Assembly (NCBI RefSeq): GCF_001552595.1 | Contig: NZ_BCRM01000017.1 | Location: forward strand, 114,608-178,607 | Length of the DNA stretch: 64,000 nucleotides | Direction of reading: 5' to 3' | Source: Rhodococcus erythropolis NBRC 15567 | Lineage (GTDB): Bacteria > Actinomycetota > Actinomycetes > Mycobacteriales > Mycobacteriaceae | Shown here: piece by piece, positions 17,292 through 25,284 of the stretch | How positions within the stretch are numbered: the first letter of the stretch is position 1 | How the letters are laid out: each line of letters starts with the position of its first letter | The notes under the pieces: generated by a model | What the model saw: the letters and a program-made list of their open reading frames with translations, nothing else | Database searches by the model: none | What the model was told of the DNA's origin: nothing | Position numbers and translations under genes: made by a program

Positions 17292-17334
17292 GGTAAATAT
17301 CCGTTCACCTACATTAGGTGAACGGATATTTACC
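17292..17334. promoter_or_regulatory. Perfect 19-bp inverted repeat, probable TetR operator
   Basis: Arms GGTAAATATCCGTTCACCT and its exact reverse complement are separated by ACATT. The repeat lies between the TetR stop (17356) and the likely MFS start (17269). It is AT-rich and lacks a U-tract on either side, so it reads better as an operator than a terminator. The inner TTCACCT/AGGTGAA half-sites resemble TetR-family operators. It also creates mirrored MNGYLPS reading frames on both strands. Confidence 0.65.
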
Positions 17335-17355
17335 AAGCAAGAATTGTGATGCCGC

Positions 17356-17925
17356 TCACCCGTCGAGCAGCTTTTGGACAAGTGGTGCGTACAGCGCAAC
17401 CACTTCGTCCTGGGTGCCGGTGGCGTGGCCGGCCATCATCCGTCGGCGCATGATCGCCACTCCGACCACCATCGACATCGCCAGTTCCGCGCGCAATCTC
17501 GCGTCGGGGCCGGACAGGCGAGCGGCGAGGGTGTCGATCATCTGCGTCGAATAGTTCTCGCGCAGCTTGCGGTTGCTCTCTTCACTGACGCCGCTCATGA
17601 ACAACAAGCTCATGGACAGCGGCTTGTACGACTCCAACGGCTTGGTGAACAGCGAGACCATGCGCTCGCCGAGCGAGTCGTTCGGGGCGTCGAAGACCGT
17701 GACCGCTGCTGCCCGGAAGTCGACCAACTCGTCGTACAACTGCTCTTTGGAACCGAAATACTTGATGATCAGAGGTGCGCTGACGCCTGCGTCTTCGGCG
17801 ATGTCCTTGAGCGTGATTTCGCGGTACGGCCGAGTCGCGAATGCTTTCCCGGCCGACGCGATGATCTGCGCACGCGTCTGCTCGGACGTACGACGCACCT
17901 GCTGACCTTGCTCCGTGCCGCTCAT
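17356..17925 (-). CDS. TetR-family transcriptional regulator
   Basis: A 189-residue TetR protein. The HTH region is ITLKDIAEDAGVSAPLIIKYFGSKEQLY near residues 40-66, preceded by RAQIIASAGKAFATRP. The C-terminal ligand domain resembles the TetR_C_7/17-type with MRRRMMAGHATGT near the end. The ATG at 17925 shares one base with the recR stop (TGATG), so it is translated behind recR; a TTG one codon earlier is ignored. The MFS exporter gene and a large palindrome follow directly, so this is the probable regulator of that exporter. Confidence 0.88.
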   Translation of the reverse strand: MSGTEQGQQVRRTSEQTRAQIIASAGKAFATRPYREITLKDIAEDAGVSAPLIIKYFGSKEQLYDELVDFRAAAVTVFDAPNDSLGERMVSLFTKPLESYKPLSMSLLFMSGVSEESNRKLRENYSTQMIDTLAARLSGPDARLRAELAMSMVVGVAIMRRRMMAGHATGTQDEVVALYAPLVQKLLDG

Positions 17926-18545
17926 CAAGCGTTCCGCGACAATTCACGACGGCCGGACAATGCCCGACCCAGCGTCAACTCGTCTGCGAATTCGAGATCG
18001 CCACCCATCGGAAGACCCGAAGCCAACCGAGACACCGTCAGCCCCGGAATGTCTCGCATCATGCGAACGAGATAGGTAGCTGTCGCCTCACCCTCCGTGT
18101 TGGGGTCGGTGGCGATGATGACCTCGGACACGTCGACGCCGTCCTCCTGATTTGCGATGCGAGCCAACAACTCCCGGATACGCAACTGGTCCGGCCCGAT
18201 CCCCGAGAGCGGATTGAGCGCACCGCCGAGCACGTGGTAGCGACCCTTGAACTCACGGGTGCGCTCGACGGCCTGGACGTCCTTCGGTTCCTCCACGACG
18301 CAGATCACCGTGCGATCGCGACGTGCGTCGGCGCAGATGCGGCACTTCTCCTGATCGGACACAGTTCCGCACACCGTGCAGAACTGAACGCCGTCACGGA
18401 TGCGCTGCAATGCATTTTTCAAACGGTCGATCTCGGGAGGCTCCACGGAGAGCAGGTGAAAAGCGATGCGTTGAGCGCTCTTCGGCCCGACTCCGGGAAG
18501 CTTCCCGAGTTCGTCGATCAGATCCTGAACCGGACCTTCGTACAC
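17925..18545 (-). CDS. recR: Recombination mediator protein RecR
   Basis: A 206-residue RecR, acting with RecO/RecF to load RecA at single-strand gaps. The order is complete: N-terminal HhH ([21 protein letters not shown]), Cys4 zinc finger ([16 protein letters not shown] near residues 56-71), Toprim domain ([10 protein letters not shown] ... [14 protein letters not shown]) and C-terminal Walker-B-like [21 protein letters not shown] start, 12 bases after the ybaB-like stop. The recR/ybaB pairing is conserved across bacteria and matches Rv3715c-Rv3716c. Confidence 0.97.
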   Translation of the reverse strand: MYEGPVQDLIDELGKLPGVGPKSAQRIAFHLLSVEPPEIDRLKNALQRIRDGVQFCTVCGTVSDQEKCRICADARRDRTVICVVEEPKDVQAVERTREFKGRYHVLGGALNPLSGIGPDQLRIRELLARIANQEDGVDVSEVIIATDPNTEGEATATYLVRMMRDIPGLTVSRLASGLPMGGDLEFADELTLGRALSGRRELSRNA

Positions 18546-18557
18546 GCGTTCTCGTTT

Positions 18558-18896
18558 CTAGAAGCCGGGGAGACCGGGAAGGCCTCCGCCGAGTCCGCCG
18601 GCCAACGGGCCGAGCTTCTCAGCAGCGACTTCCTGTGCTTTGCGCGAAGCGTCCTCGATCGCGCCGATCACCAGATCCTGCAGCGTCTCGACGTCTTCGG
18701 GGTCGACGACCTTGGGATCGATCTGCAGACCGACAACCTCGCCGGTGCCCTTGACCGTGGCGACAACCAGTCCGCCACCGGCCTGACCGGTCACTTCGGC
18801 CTGAGCCATTTCCTGCTGCGCCGCCATCAATTGCTGCTGCATCTGCTGAGCCTGAGCCAACAGAGCAGACATGTCGGGTGCTCCACCTGGTTGCAC
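18558..18896 (-). CDS. YbaB/EbfC family nucleoid-associated protein
   Basis: A 112-residue YbaB/EbfC homologue. The N-terminal helix is Gln/Met rich ([21 protein letters not shown]) and leads to the conserved [23 protein letters not shown] beta block and a [19 protein letters not shown] helix. The tail is Gly/Pro-rich. The GTG at 18896 is preceded by AGAAAGGACC; an internal Met at residue 9 is the alternative. Dimers bind DNA. The position directly upstream of recR is the standard arrangement, and the pair is co-transcribed. Confidence 0.95.
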   Translation of the reverse strand: MQPGGAPDMSALLAQAQQMQQQLMAAQQEMAQAEVTGQAGGGLVVATVKGTGEVVGLQIDPKVVDPEDVETLQDLVIGAIEDASRKAQEVAAEKLGPLAGGLGGGLPGLPGF

Positions 18897-19005
18897 GAGC
18901 GGTCCTTTCTACAGAGTTATCCCCACCAGCGTAGTCGGTGCGCGCTACCGTGAGCGGGTGCGCCGGAACCAGTCAGACACCGTAAAACCGTCAGGTAGGT
19001 CAAAC

Positions 19006-19806
19006 ATGGCATCACGTGTGTTCCGCTCCACTGCCTTGATCGCCGTGGTCGGGGCTGGGCTTCTGAGCGCTGCGTGCACGATTCCGACCGACACTGCCGA
19101 GGCCACGACTTCGGTCGAGGTGTCTCCGCTCAGCACTGTGGCCGCTGGCGTCCCCGCTGCGCTCACCGGCAAGGTCGTCTTCCTCGATCCCGGGCACAGC
19201 GGGGCGAACGACGACAGCATCAACACCCAGGTCCCCACGGGCCGCGGCGGCACCAAGAACTGCCAGACCACCGGCACCAACACCGATGCCGGGTTCCCCG
19301 AGCACACCTTCAACTGGGAAGTCGCGAGCCTGGTCAAGAGCGAGCTCGAAGGCCAAGGCGCAACTGTCGTCCTGAGTCGACCCGATGACGTCAGCGTCGG
19401 ATCATGCGTCGACGCACGTGCCGAAGCTGCCAATTCCTCCGGCGCCGACGTAGTGGTGAGCATTCACGCGGACGGCGCAGCAGCGGGGGCCGAGGGCTTC
19501 CATGTCTGCTACTCCGCGCCCCCGCTGAATACGGTGCAGGCCGGCCCGTCCGTCGCCTTTGCCGAAACCATGCGCGACTCACTCGTCACCGCCGGGCTCA
19601 CCCCGTCGACCTACATCGGTGACGACGGGTTGGCGCCACGCGCCGATCTGACGGGTCTCAATCTGTCGCAGCGGCCGTCGATTCTGGTCGAACTCGGCAA
19701 CATGCGAAATGCCGACGAGGCAGCGCGCATGACGAGCCCGGACGGTCAGCAGGAGTACGCAACCGCCGTCACCAGCGGAGTCACCGCCTTCCTGACAACC
19801 CCCTGA
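19006..19806 (+). CDS. N-acetylmuramoyl-L-alanine amidase (Amidase_3, Ami1-like), lipoprotein form
   Basis: A 266-residue zinc amidase that cleaves the lactyl-amide bond of peptidoglycan in the cell wall. Zinc ligands are in FLDPGHSG (His), the Glu of PEHTFNWEVA and VSIHADGA (His); the catalytic Glu is in LVELGNMRN. Equivalent to M. tuberculosis Rv3717 by position and motifs. The signal peptide ends in LLSAAC, a lipobox with Cys near residue 23, so this homologue is probably membrane-anchored. ATG 19006 is chosen because it opens the signal peptide and has AGGT upstream; the frame extends to 18871 without one. It is divergent from ybaB. Confidence 0.93.
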   Translation: MASRVFRSTALIAVVGAGLLSAACTIPTDTAEATTSVEVSPLSTVAAGVPAALTGKVVFLDPGHSGANDDSINTQVPTGRGGTKNCQTTGTNTDAGFPEHTFNWEVASLVKSELEGQGATVVLSRPDDVSVGSCVDARAEAANSSGADVVVSIHADGAAAGAEGFHVCYSAPPLNTVQAGPSVAFAETMRDSLVTAGLTPSTYIGDDGLAPRADLTGLNLSQRPSILVELGNMRNADEAARMTSPDGQQEYATAVTSGVTAFLTTP

Positions 19807-19890
19807 CCTCGCTACTGTGGAGAAATCCCGATTGTCCACAGGAAACTCGGCACCGTCCCGCTAGCCAGCTCACCTGGATACGGTTCTGCC

Positions 19891-20187
19891 ATGGGGCCGA
19901 TACTTCAGGTAGATTTCGCTGCTCTGCAGCAACTTTCAGCTGATCTGTCTCGAATTGCGGATCAGATCTCGGGGATCGATTCCGTCGGCCCGATTTTCGA
20001 AGCCGCGGCGGCCCTGAATTCGTCCGCTGTCGCGGCTGTGTCGACTGGGAATGCCGGAGTCATCGCCGACGCGTACCGGTACCTGGCTACGCAATTGGGA
20101 CTCATGGCGTCGGGAACCGCTGCCGCAGCACGTCTGTACGACGCTGCCGAGGGCGAAGTGGTGTCCGAACTGCGCGGAGCCTACTGA
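19891..20187 (+). CDS. EspC/WXG100-like small protein with YxxxE C-terminal motif
   Basis: A 98-residue, predominantly helical protein: LQVDFAALQQLSADLSRIADQI, then an Ala/Ser-rich turn and a second helix IADAYRYLATQLGLMASGTAAAA. It ends LYDAAEGEVV, which contains the YxxxD/E export motif of type VII secretion substrates (Tyr-Asp-Ala-Ala-Glu). The size, two-helix pattern and ADAYRYLATQ segment fit EspC/DUF2580-type ESX-associated proteins. The next gene begins on its stop (TGATG). The function is inferred: partner or secretion chaperone of the downstream hydrolase. Confidence 0.78.
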   Translation: MGPILQVDFAALQQLSADLSRIADQISGIDSVGPIFEAAAALNSSAVAAVSTGNAGVIADAYRYLATQLGLMASGTAAAARLYDAAEGEVVSELRGAY

Positions 20188-21698
20188 TGCAGCCCACCGT
20201 CTCTCAGCTTCGAACGTGGTCACCGGAGAAATTGCTCACAAGCGCTTCGGAACTGATCGACATCGACCGGCAGATCGAAGCTCTCGGCAATGACGCCGGA
20301 CGCAGCATCGACGGCGTCCGCGAATTCTGGCAGGGACAAGCGTCGAGCGTGGCGGCAGTGCAGTGGTCTGGCGTCTCGCTTTCCTCGTCGCGGCTGTCGA
20401 TTGCCGTTCGCGTAATTGCGGATCTGTATGGCGGAGCGGCCAATACGATCGGTGCGGCGCGAAAATCAGTTCTGGACCTGGTCGAGGAGGCGACTCTCGA
20501 ACACGGCTTGACGGTGTCAGACAGTGGAGCTGTATCGGCACCTGAGACGAAGCAGCCCTGGAATCTGGCCGACGTCATGCAAGATTCCGAAAATGCCACG
20601 GCTGCACAGATTTTTCAGCAAAAGATCTCCACTGCATTGACGGCACTCGACGACGAAGACAACCGGGCCGCGACTGCTCTGGGTGAGGCATTCCGGGAGA
20701 TCGGATCACTCCTTGGTAATCAGACTGATCGCCTCAACCGCACTGTCGTCGACATCATCGATGGGAGGTCGACACTCCCCGGGACACCAACGGAGCTACA
20801 CCGACTGTGGGAATCGCTCACTCCCAACGAGAAAGACGCGTTGGCGAGGTGGGATCCGTCCATCGGTAGCCGCGACGGCCTTCCCGCTCTAGACCGGGAC
20901 TACTACAACCGGCGGTACCTCTCTGCGCTCGAGCAGTTGCCGGATCGAACGGTAGCTGCCGGATACACGGCCGTGCGCGGCGAACTTCGACCGGACACGT
21001 TCCTTCTCTCGGTCACGGATGGGCACGCCGTCGTGGCAGTCGGTAATCCCGATGCCGCCGACAACGTCGCAACACTGGTTCCCGGAACCGGCTCCGGGCT
21101 GTCGGGCGTCGGCGGAGATCTGCAACGAACCAAGGCCATGTACGACTCGGCGGTGAGGGCGGCGCCAACGGAAGCCACATCAGTGATCCTGTGGTCCGGA
21201 TACGACGCTCCCCCAGGCATTCCCGATGCAGCCTCGGATCAGTACGCCAACTCCGCGGCACCGAGGCTGGACAGCTTCCAGGACGGGTTACGAACCTCGC
21301 ATGACGGTCAGCCGTCGCACAACGTGGTGATCGGTCATTCCTACGGCAGCACCGTCGTCGGTGCCGCGACTACCCGTGGCGCTTCTCTCGATGTCGACGA
21401 ACTGGTTTTTGTCGCAAGCCCGGGCGTCGATGTCGAGCGCGTGAACGAACTGAGCCTGGACGGCGTCGACTCGGACGAGGTGGCGCGCCATGTTCATTCG
21501 ACGACGGCCTTCTGGGATCCGGTCCAATTGATCCCCAAGATCCTCGGAGTCCACGGGTTCGACCCGTCGGATCCGGAATTCGGCGCGCAGATATTCGCCG
21601 GATCACCCGGGCAGCCTGGGTTCGGAGTTCACAGCGACTACTGGGAAAGCGGAAACCCCGCACTCGCCGAATTGGGGCGGATCATTACCGGCCCATGA
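20187..21698 (+). CDS. WxG-type N-terminus plus alpha/beta hydrolase (DUF1023) protein
   Basis: A 503-residue two-part protein. Residues about 1-130 are helical and WXG100-like, with the turn VREFWQGQASSVAA. Residues about 210-490 form an alpha/beta hydrolase of the DUF1023 type. The nucleophile elbow is IGHSYGSTVVG (Ser about residue 377), the acid is probably in FVASPGVDVERV, and His is in FGVHSDYWE near the C-terminus. There is no signal peptide. Translational coupling to a YxxxE-bearing small protein suggests export as a type VII substrate pair. Whether it acts as a toxin, lipase or envelope enzyme is not visible. No immunity gene is obvious: the next gene on this strand is the FAD oxidoreductase. 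Confidence 0.85.
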   Translation: MQPTVSQLRTWSPEKLLTSASELIDIDRQIEALGNDAGRSIDGVREFWQGQASSVAAVQWSGVSLSSSRLSIAVRVIADLYGGAANTIGAARKSVLDLVEEATLEHGLTVSDSGAVSAPETKQPWNLADVMQDSENATAAQIFQQKISTALTALDDEDNRAATALGEAFREIGSLLGNQTDRLNRTVVDIIDGRSTLPGTPTELHRLWESLTPNEKDALARWDPSIGSRDGLPALDRDYYNRRYLSALEQLPDRTVAAGYTAVRGELRPDTFLLSVTDGHAVVAVGNPDAADNVATLVPGTGSGLSGVGGDLQRTKAMYDSAVRAAPTEATSVILWSGYDAPPGIPDAASDQYANSAAPRLDSFQDGLRTSHDGQPSHNVVIGHSYGSTVVGAATTRGASLDVDELVFVASPGVDVERVNELSLDGVDSDEVARHVHSTTAFWDPVQLIPKILGVHGFDPSDPEFGAQIFAGSPGQPGFGVHSDYWESGNPALAELGRIITGP

Positions 21699-21703
21699 AA
21701 GAA

Positions 21704-21731
21704 GGCGCCGTACCGGTGAAGGTACGACGCC
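21704..21731. terminator. Stem-loop between convergent genes
   Basis: GGCGCCGTACC and GGTACGACGCC pair with one mismatch around the loop GGTGAA. It lies 5 bases after the DUF1023 stop and 21 bases before the SRPBCC stop on the other strand, so it may end transcription from both sides. Confidence 0.55.
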
Positions 21732-21752
21732 ATCTCGGTGATGCAGGATCAG

Positions 21753-22187
21753 TTAGACGAGTTCGCGCTTGAGGTTGTCCAGGACCTGGGCCTGGATGCG
21801 CTGCAGACCCTTCGGGGCGAACGTGCGCTCGAAGAATCCGCCGATACCGGTGGCACCCTGCCACTGGGTGAGCGTCGTCACCGTTGTTCCGGTGCCGTTG
21901 GGGGCAACGGTCCAGGTGGTGACGAGACTGGAGTTCGCGTCCTTCTCGGTGATGACGTTGCCGTCGACCGTAACGGTGGCCTTGACGTTGCGCGAGCGCT
22001 TTTCCGTCGCCTTCAGCGTCCACTGCGCGACGGTGCCGTCACCCTGGCCGCCTTCGACGACCTTGTAGTCGAGGTACTGCTCGGACAGGATCCGCGGGCG
22101 AACCGTCTCGTAGTCCGCGAGCGCCGCGAGCACCTTGTCGGGTGCTGCTGTGACGACTATCGAACTCATTGCATTGACCTGACCCAT
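21753..22187 (-). CDS. SRPBCC-family protein
   Basis: A 144-residue START/Bet v1-like protein equivalent to Rv3718c. The pattern fits polyketide cyclase/SRPBCC: SSIVVTAAPDKVLAALADYET at the front, GDGTVAQWTLKATEK in the middle, and GGFFERTFAPKGLQRIQAQVLDNLKREL as the long C-terminal helix. ATG 22187 is preferred because AAGGAG lies 11-16 bases upstream and the frame above it has no family similarity; ATG 22169 is a possible alternative. A hydrophobic ligand is likely, but none is known. Divergent from the FAD oxidoreductase gene. Confidence 0.9.
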   Translation of the reverse strand: MGQVNAMSSIVVTAAPDKVLAALADYETVRPRILSEQYLDYKVVEGGQGDGTVAQWTLKATEKRSRNVKATVTVDGNVITEKDANSSLVTTWTVAPNGTGTTVTTLTQWQGATGIGGFFERTFAPKGLQRIQAQVLDNLKRELV

Positions 22188-22441
22188 ATGCCCTACGTCT
22201 CCTTGCTCGACCAACGCGGCTCGATACCGCGAATGACTACCCGAATCCGCACCTCGAACTGCGCAGATATTCCTTTCCATACTGCCTGCTGCGCCCGGGT
22301 ATCTCGACCATCTACCCATTCCGTGTGAGCTGGTTCACCACTCGGAGCATTTACCGAGTTCGATTGCAACAACTCGATCAAATTCGGGCATTAATACCCC
22401 TCCGGATAGCTTGCACACGCAACTACCGATAGCGTCAGGGT

Positions 22442-23929
22442 GTGACTCTCTCGTTCAATGGGGTAGTTCAGAAGTTAGATCGAATCCGGACAAAGCAAGG
22501 CCCGGGTTCCGATGCTGCGCGTGAAATGGGGTTCGAGCAGCACAGAGAAGGCGTCGAACGCCTACTCGCGTCATACCGCGCCATTCCCGCCGATGCTTCT
22601 GTACGCCTGGCAAAGAAGACATCCAATCTGTTCCGCGCTCGCGCCAAGACGTCGGCCCCCGGCCTCGACGTCAGCGGTCTGGCAGGTGTCATCGCCGTCG
22701 ATGCGCAGGCGCACACAGCCGACGTCGCCGGCATGTGCACCTACGAAGACCTCGTCGACGCGACGCTGCCCTACGGTCTGGCGCCACTGGTCGTACCTCA
22801 ACTCAAGACCATCACCCTGGGCGGTGCGGTGACGGGCCTGGGCATCGAGTCCACCTCGTTCCGCAACGGCCTGCCACACGAGTCGGTGCTCGAAATCGAC
22901 GTACTGACCGGCAGCGGCGAGATCATCACCGCAACGCCGGACGGCGAACACGCCGAACTGTTCTTCGGTTTCCCCAATTCCTACGGCACACTTGGCTATT
23001 CGACGCGATTGAAGATCGCACTCGAACCCGTCAAGAAGTACGTCGCCCTGCGACACGTGCGTTTCGATTCGTTGAAGAAGCTCGAAGAAACGATGGATCG
23101 CATCGTCACCGAGCGCGAGTACGACGGGATCGCCGTCGACTATCTCGACGGGGTGGTCTTCACCGATTCCGAGAGCTACCTCACACTCGGCGTACAAACC
23201 GACGAGGAAGGCCCGGTCAGCGATTACACCGACCAGGACATCTTCTACCGGTCGATCCAGCATCCGTCACTCACACAGCCCAAGACGGATCGCTTGACCA
23301 TTCGGGACTACCTGTGGCGCTGGGACACCGACTGGTTCTGGTGCTCACGGGCTTTCGGTGCACAGAACCCGAAGATTCGACGCTTCTGGCCCAAGCAGTA
23401 CCTGCGCAGCAGCTTCTACTGGAAGCTGATCGCCCTCGACCACAAGTACGACATCGGAGATCGCCTCGAAAAGCGCAAGGGCAAGCCCCCGCGCGAACGC
23501 GTCGTCCAGGACGTCGAGGTACCCATCGAACGAACCGCGGACTTCGTCTCTTGGTTCCTCGAGGAAATTCCGATCGAACCACTGTGGTTGTGCCCGTTGC
23601 GTCTTCGTGAGCCCAGCCCGGCCGCTGCCTCAGCTTCTCGGCCGTGGCCCCTCTACCCCCTCGAACCCAAGCGCACCTACGTCAACATCGGCTTCTGGTC
23701 TTCGGTGCCGATCGTTCCCGGCGAGCGCGAGGGGGCAGCAAATCGACTGATCGAAGAAAAGGTCAGCGATTTCGACGGACACAAATCGCTCTACTCCGAC
23801 TCCTACTACTCGAAGGAAGACTTCGAGGAGCTGTACTACGGCGGCGACCGGTACATCGGACTCAAGGAACGCTACGACCCGAAATCCCGTTTATTGGATC
23901 TATTCTCTAAGGCGGTGCAACGTAAATGA
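22442..23929 (+). CDS. FAD-binding oxidoreductase (Rv3719-like, paired with CFA-type methyltransferase)
   Basis: A 495-residue PCMH-type flavoprotein. The FAD-binding half includes NLFRARAKTSAPGLDVSGLAGVI and the TLGGAVTGLGIESTSF glycine loop; the C-terminal half ends in GGDRYIGLKERYDP, typical of the DHCR24-like branch. GTG start. Its stop overlaps the start of the next gene (ATGA). Actinobacterial pairs of this type (Tms/Bfa proteins) convert oleate in phospholipids to 10-methylstearate: the methyltransferase makes a methylene intermediate and the flavoprotein reduces it. Whether this Rv3719-Rv3720 branch does the same is an inference; in M. tuberculosis the characterised pair is elsewhere. 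Confidence 0.88.
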   Translation: MTLSFNGVVQKLDRIRTKQGPGSDAAREMGFEQHREGVERLLASYRAIPADASVRLAKKTSNLFRARAKTSAPGLDVSGLAGVIAVDAQAHTADVAGMCTYEDLVDATLPYGLAPLVVPQLKTITLGGAVTGLGIESTSFRNGLPHESVLEIDVLTGSGEIITATPDGEHAELFFGFPNSYGTLGYSTRLKIALEPVKKYVALRHVRFDSLKKLEETMDRIVTEREYDGIAVDYLDGVVFTDSESYLTLGVQTDEEGPVSDYTDQDIFYRSIQHPSLTQPKTDRLTIRDYLWRWDTDWFWCSRAFGAQNPKIRRFWPKQYLRSSFYWKLIALDHKYDIGDRLEKRKGKPPRERVVQDVEVPIERTADFVSWFLEEIPIEPLWLCPLRLREPSPAAASASRPWPLYPLEPKRTYVNIGFWSSVPIVPGEREGAANRLIEEKVSDFDGHKSLYSDSYYSKEDFEELYYGGDRYIGLKERYDPKSRLLDLFSKAVQRK

Positions 23930-25227
23930 CCACGTTCAAAGACTCCAAAAGCCAGGACAAGCTCTCTATTGCCGAGATTCTCGAGACGCTTTCCGACGGC
24001 ATGCTGCCGCTTCGATTCACCGCGTACGACGGCAGCACCGCCGGCCCCGAAGATGCCGACTACGGACTGCACCTCAAGTCGACTCGCGGAACCACTTATC
24101 TCGCAACGGCGCCCGGCGATCTCGGCATGGCCCGCGCGTACGTCTCCGGCGATCTCGAAGCCGAGGGTGTTCACCCCGGTGATCCGTACGAGATCCTGCG
24201 CATCATGGGTGACGAACTCCACCTCAAGCGCCCGTCGGCACTGACACTCGCCAGTATCACCCGCTCACTGGGCTGGGATCTGTTGCGGCCCATCGCCCCG
24301 CCGCCCCAGGAACACCTTCCTCGCTGGCGTCGCGTCGCAGAAGGACTGCGTCACTCCAAGACTCGTGACGCCGAAGTCATCCATCACCATTACGACGTCT
24401 CCAACACCTTCTACGAGTACGTCCTCGGCCCGTCCATGACGTACACCTGTGCCGCCTACGACAATGCGGAACAGACGCTCGAAGAAGCCCAGGAGAACAA
24501 GTACCGCCTGGTGTTCGAGAAGCTCGGACTCCAGAAGGGTGATCGACTTCTCGACATCGGTTGCGGCTGGGGCTCGATGGTTCGCTACGCGGCCCGACGC
24601 GGCGTCAAGGTGATCGGCGTGACTCTCTCACGCGAGCAAGCGGATTGGGCACAGAAGGCCATCGAGGACGAGGGCCTCGCCGATCTCGCCCAGGTCCGTT
24701 TCTCCGACTACCGCGACGTGGCCGAAACCGGATTCGACGCAGTGTCCTCCATCGGCCTGACCGAGCACATCGGCGTCGGAAACTACCCGGCGTACTTCGA
24801 GTTCCTCAAGGGCAAGCTGCGTGAAGGTGGGCGCCTGCTCAACCACTGCATCACCCGTCCGGACAACCGAAGCAGTGCCAAGGCAGGCGGATTCATCGAC
24901 CGGTACGTCTTCCCCGACGGGGAGCTCACCGGTTCGGGTCGCATCATCTCCGAGATCCAGAACGTCGGTCTCGAGGTGCGCCACGAGGAGAACCTGCGCG
25001 AGCACTACGCACTGACGCTCGCCGGATGGTGCCAGAACCTCGTCGACAACTGGGACGCCTGCGTCGCCGAGGTCGGCGAGGGAACCGCACGCGTCTGGGG
25101 CCTGTACATGGCCGGCTCACGACTCGGGTTCGAGCGCAACGTCGTTCAGCTGCACCAGGTTCTGGCCGTCAAGCTCGGCCCCAAGGGTGAGGCGCATGTG
25201 CCGCTTCGCCCGTGGTGGAAGGCTTAG
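23926..25227 (+). CDS. Cyclopropane-fatty-acid-synthase family methyltransferase (Rv3720-like)
   Basis: A 433-residue SAM-dependent enzyme of the CFA synthase/mycolic acid methyltransferase family. Visible motifs: HHHYDVSNTFYEYVLGPSMTYTCA, SAM loop LLDIGCGWGSM (about residue 206), IGLTEHIG (carbonate-ligand Glu region) and FIDRYVFPDGEL. The N-terminal 140 residues form the extra lipid-binding domain of full-length CFA synthases. Coupled to the upstream FAD protein by an ATGA overlap, so both probably act on the same unsaturated acyl chain of membrane lipid. Product (cyclopropane, methylene or methyl branch) cannot be told from sequence. Confidence 0.92.
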   Translation: MTTFKDSKSQDKLSIAEILETLSDGMLPLRFTAYDGSTAGPEDADYGLHLKSTRGTTYLATAPGDLGMARAYVSGDLEAEGVHPGDPYEILRIMGDELHLKRPSALTLASITRSLGWDLLRPIAPPPQEHLPRWRRVAEGLRHSKTRDAEVIHHHYDVSNTFYEYVLGPSMTYTCAAYDNAEQTLEEAQENKYRLVFEKLGLQKGDRLLDIGCGWGSMVRYAARRGVKVIGVTLSREQADWAQKAIEDEGLADLAQVRFSDYRDVAETGFDAVSSIGLTEHIGVGNYPAYFEFLKGKLREGGRLLNHCITRPDNRSSAKAGGFIDRYVFPDGELTGSGRIISEIQNVGLEVRHEENLREHYALTLAGWCQNLVDNWDACVAEVGEGTARVWGLYMAGSRLGFERNVVQLHQVLAVKLGPKGEAHVPLRPWWKA

Positions 25228-25240
25228 GGAGCTCCGCTCC

Positions 25241-25284
25241 CTGTGAGTGGTTAAGGAGTCTCTGTACTCCTTAACCACTCACAG
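25241..25284. terminator. Long perfect hairpin (19-bp stem)
   Basis: CTGTGAGTGGTTAAGGAGT pairs exactly with its reverse complement across a six-base loop (CTCTGT). It lies 14 bases after the CFA-type gene and includes the last codons and TAA stop of the convergent AbiEi/DUF559-like gene, so it can terminate both transcripts. Its inner GGTTAAGGAGT/ACTCCTTAACC core resembles the hairpin at the other end of that gene. Confidence 0.75.

Noticed and set aside
17318..17554. Short plus-strand frame starting MNGYLPS, like the start of the MFS gene on the other strand
   Set aside because: It arises only because the palindrome at 17292-17334 reads the same on both strands; the rest is antisense to the TetR gene.
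19833..19841. DnaA-box-like TTGTCCACA, with a TTATCCACA-type sequence (complement near 26353-26361)
   Set aside because: They are isolated single copies with no cluster, AT-rich unwinding element or dnaA/dnaN genes; not an origin.
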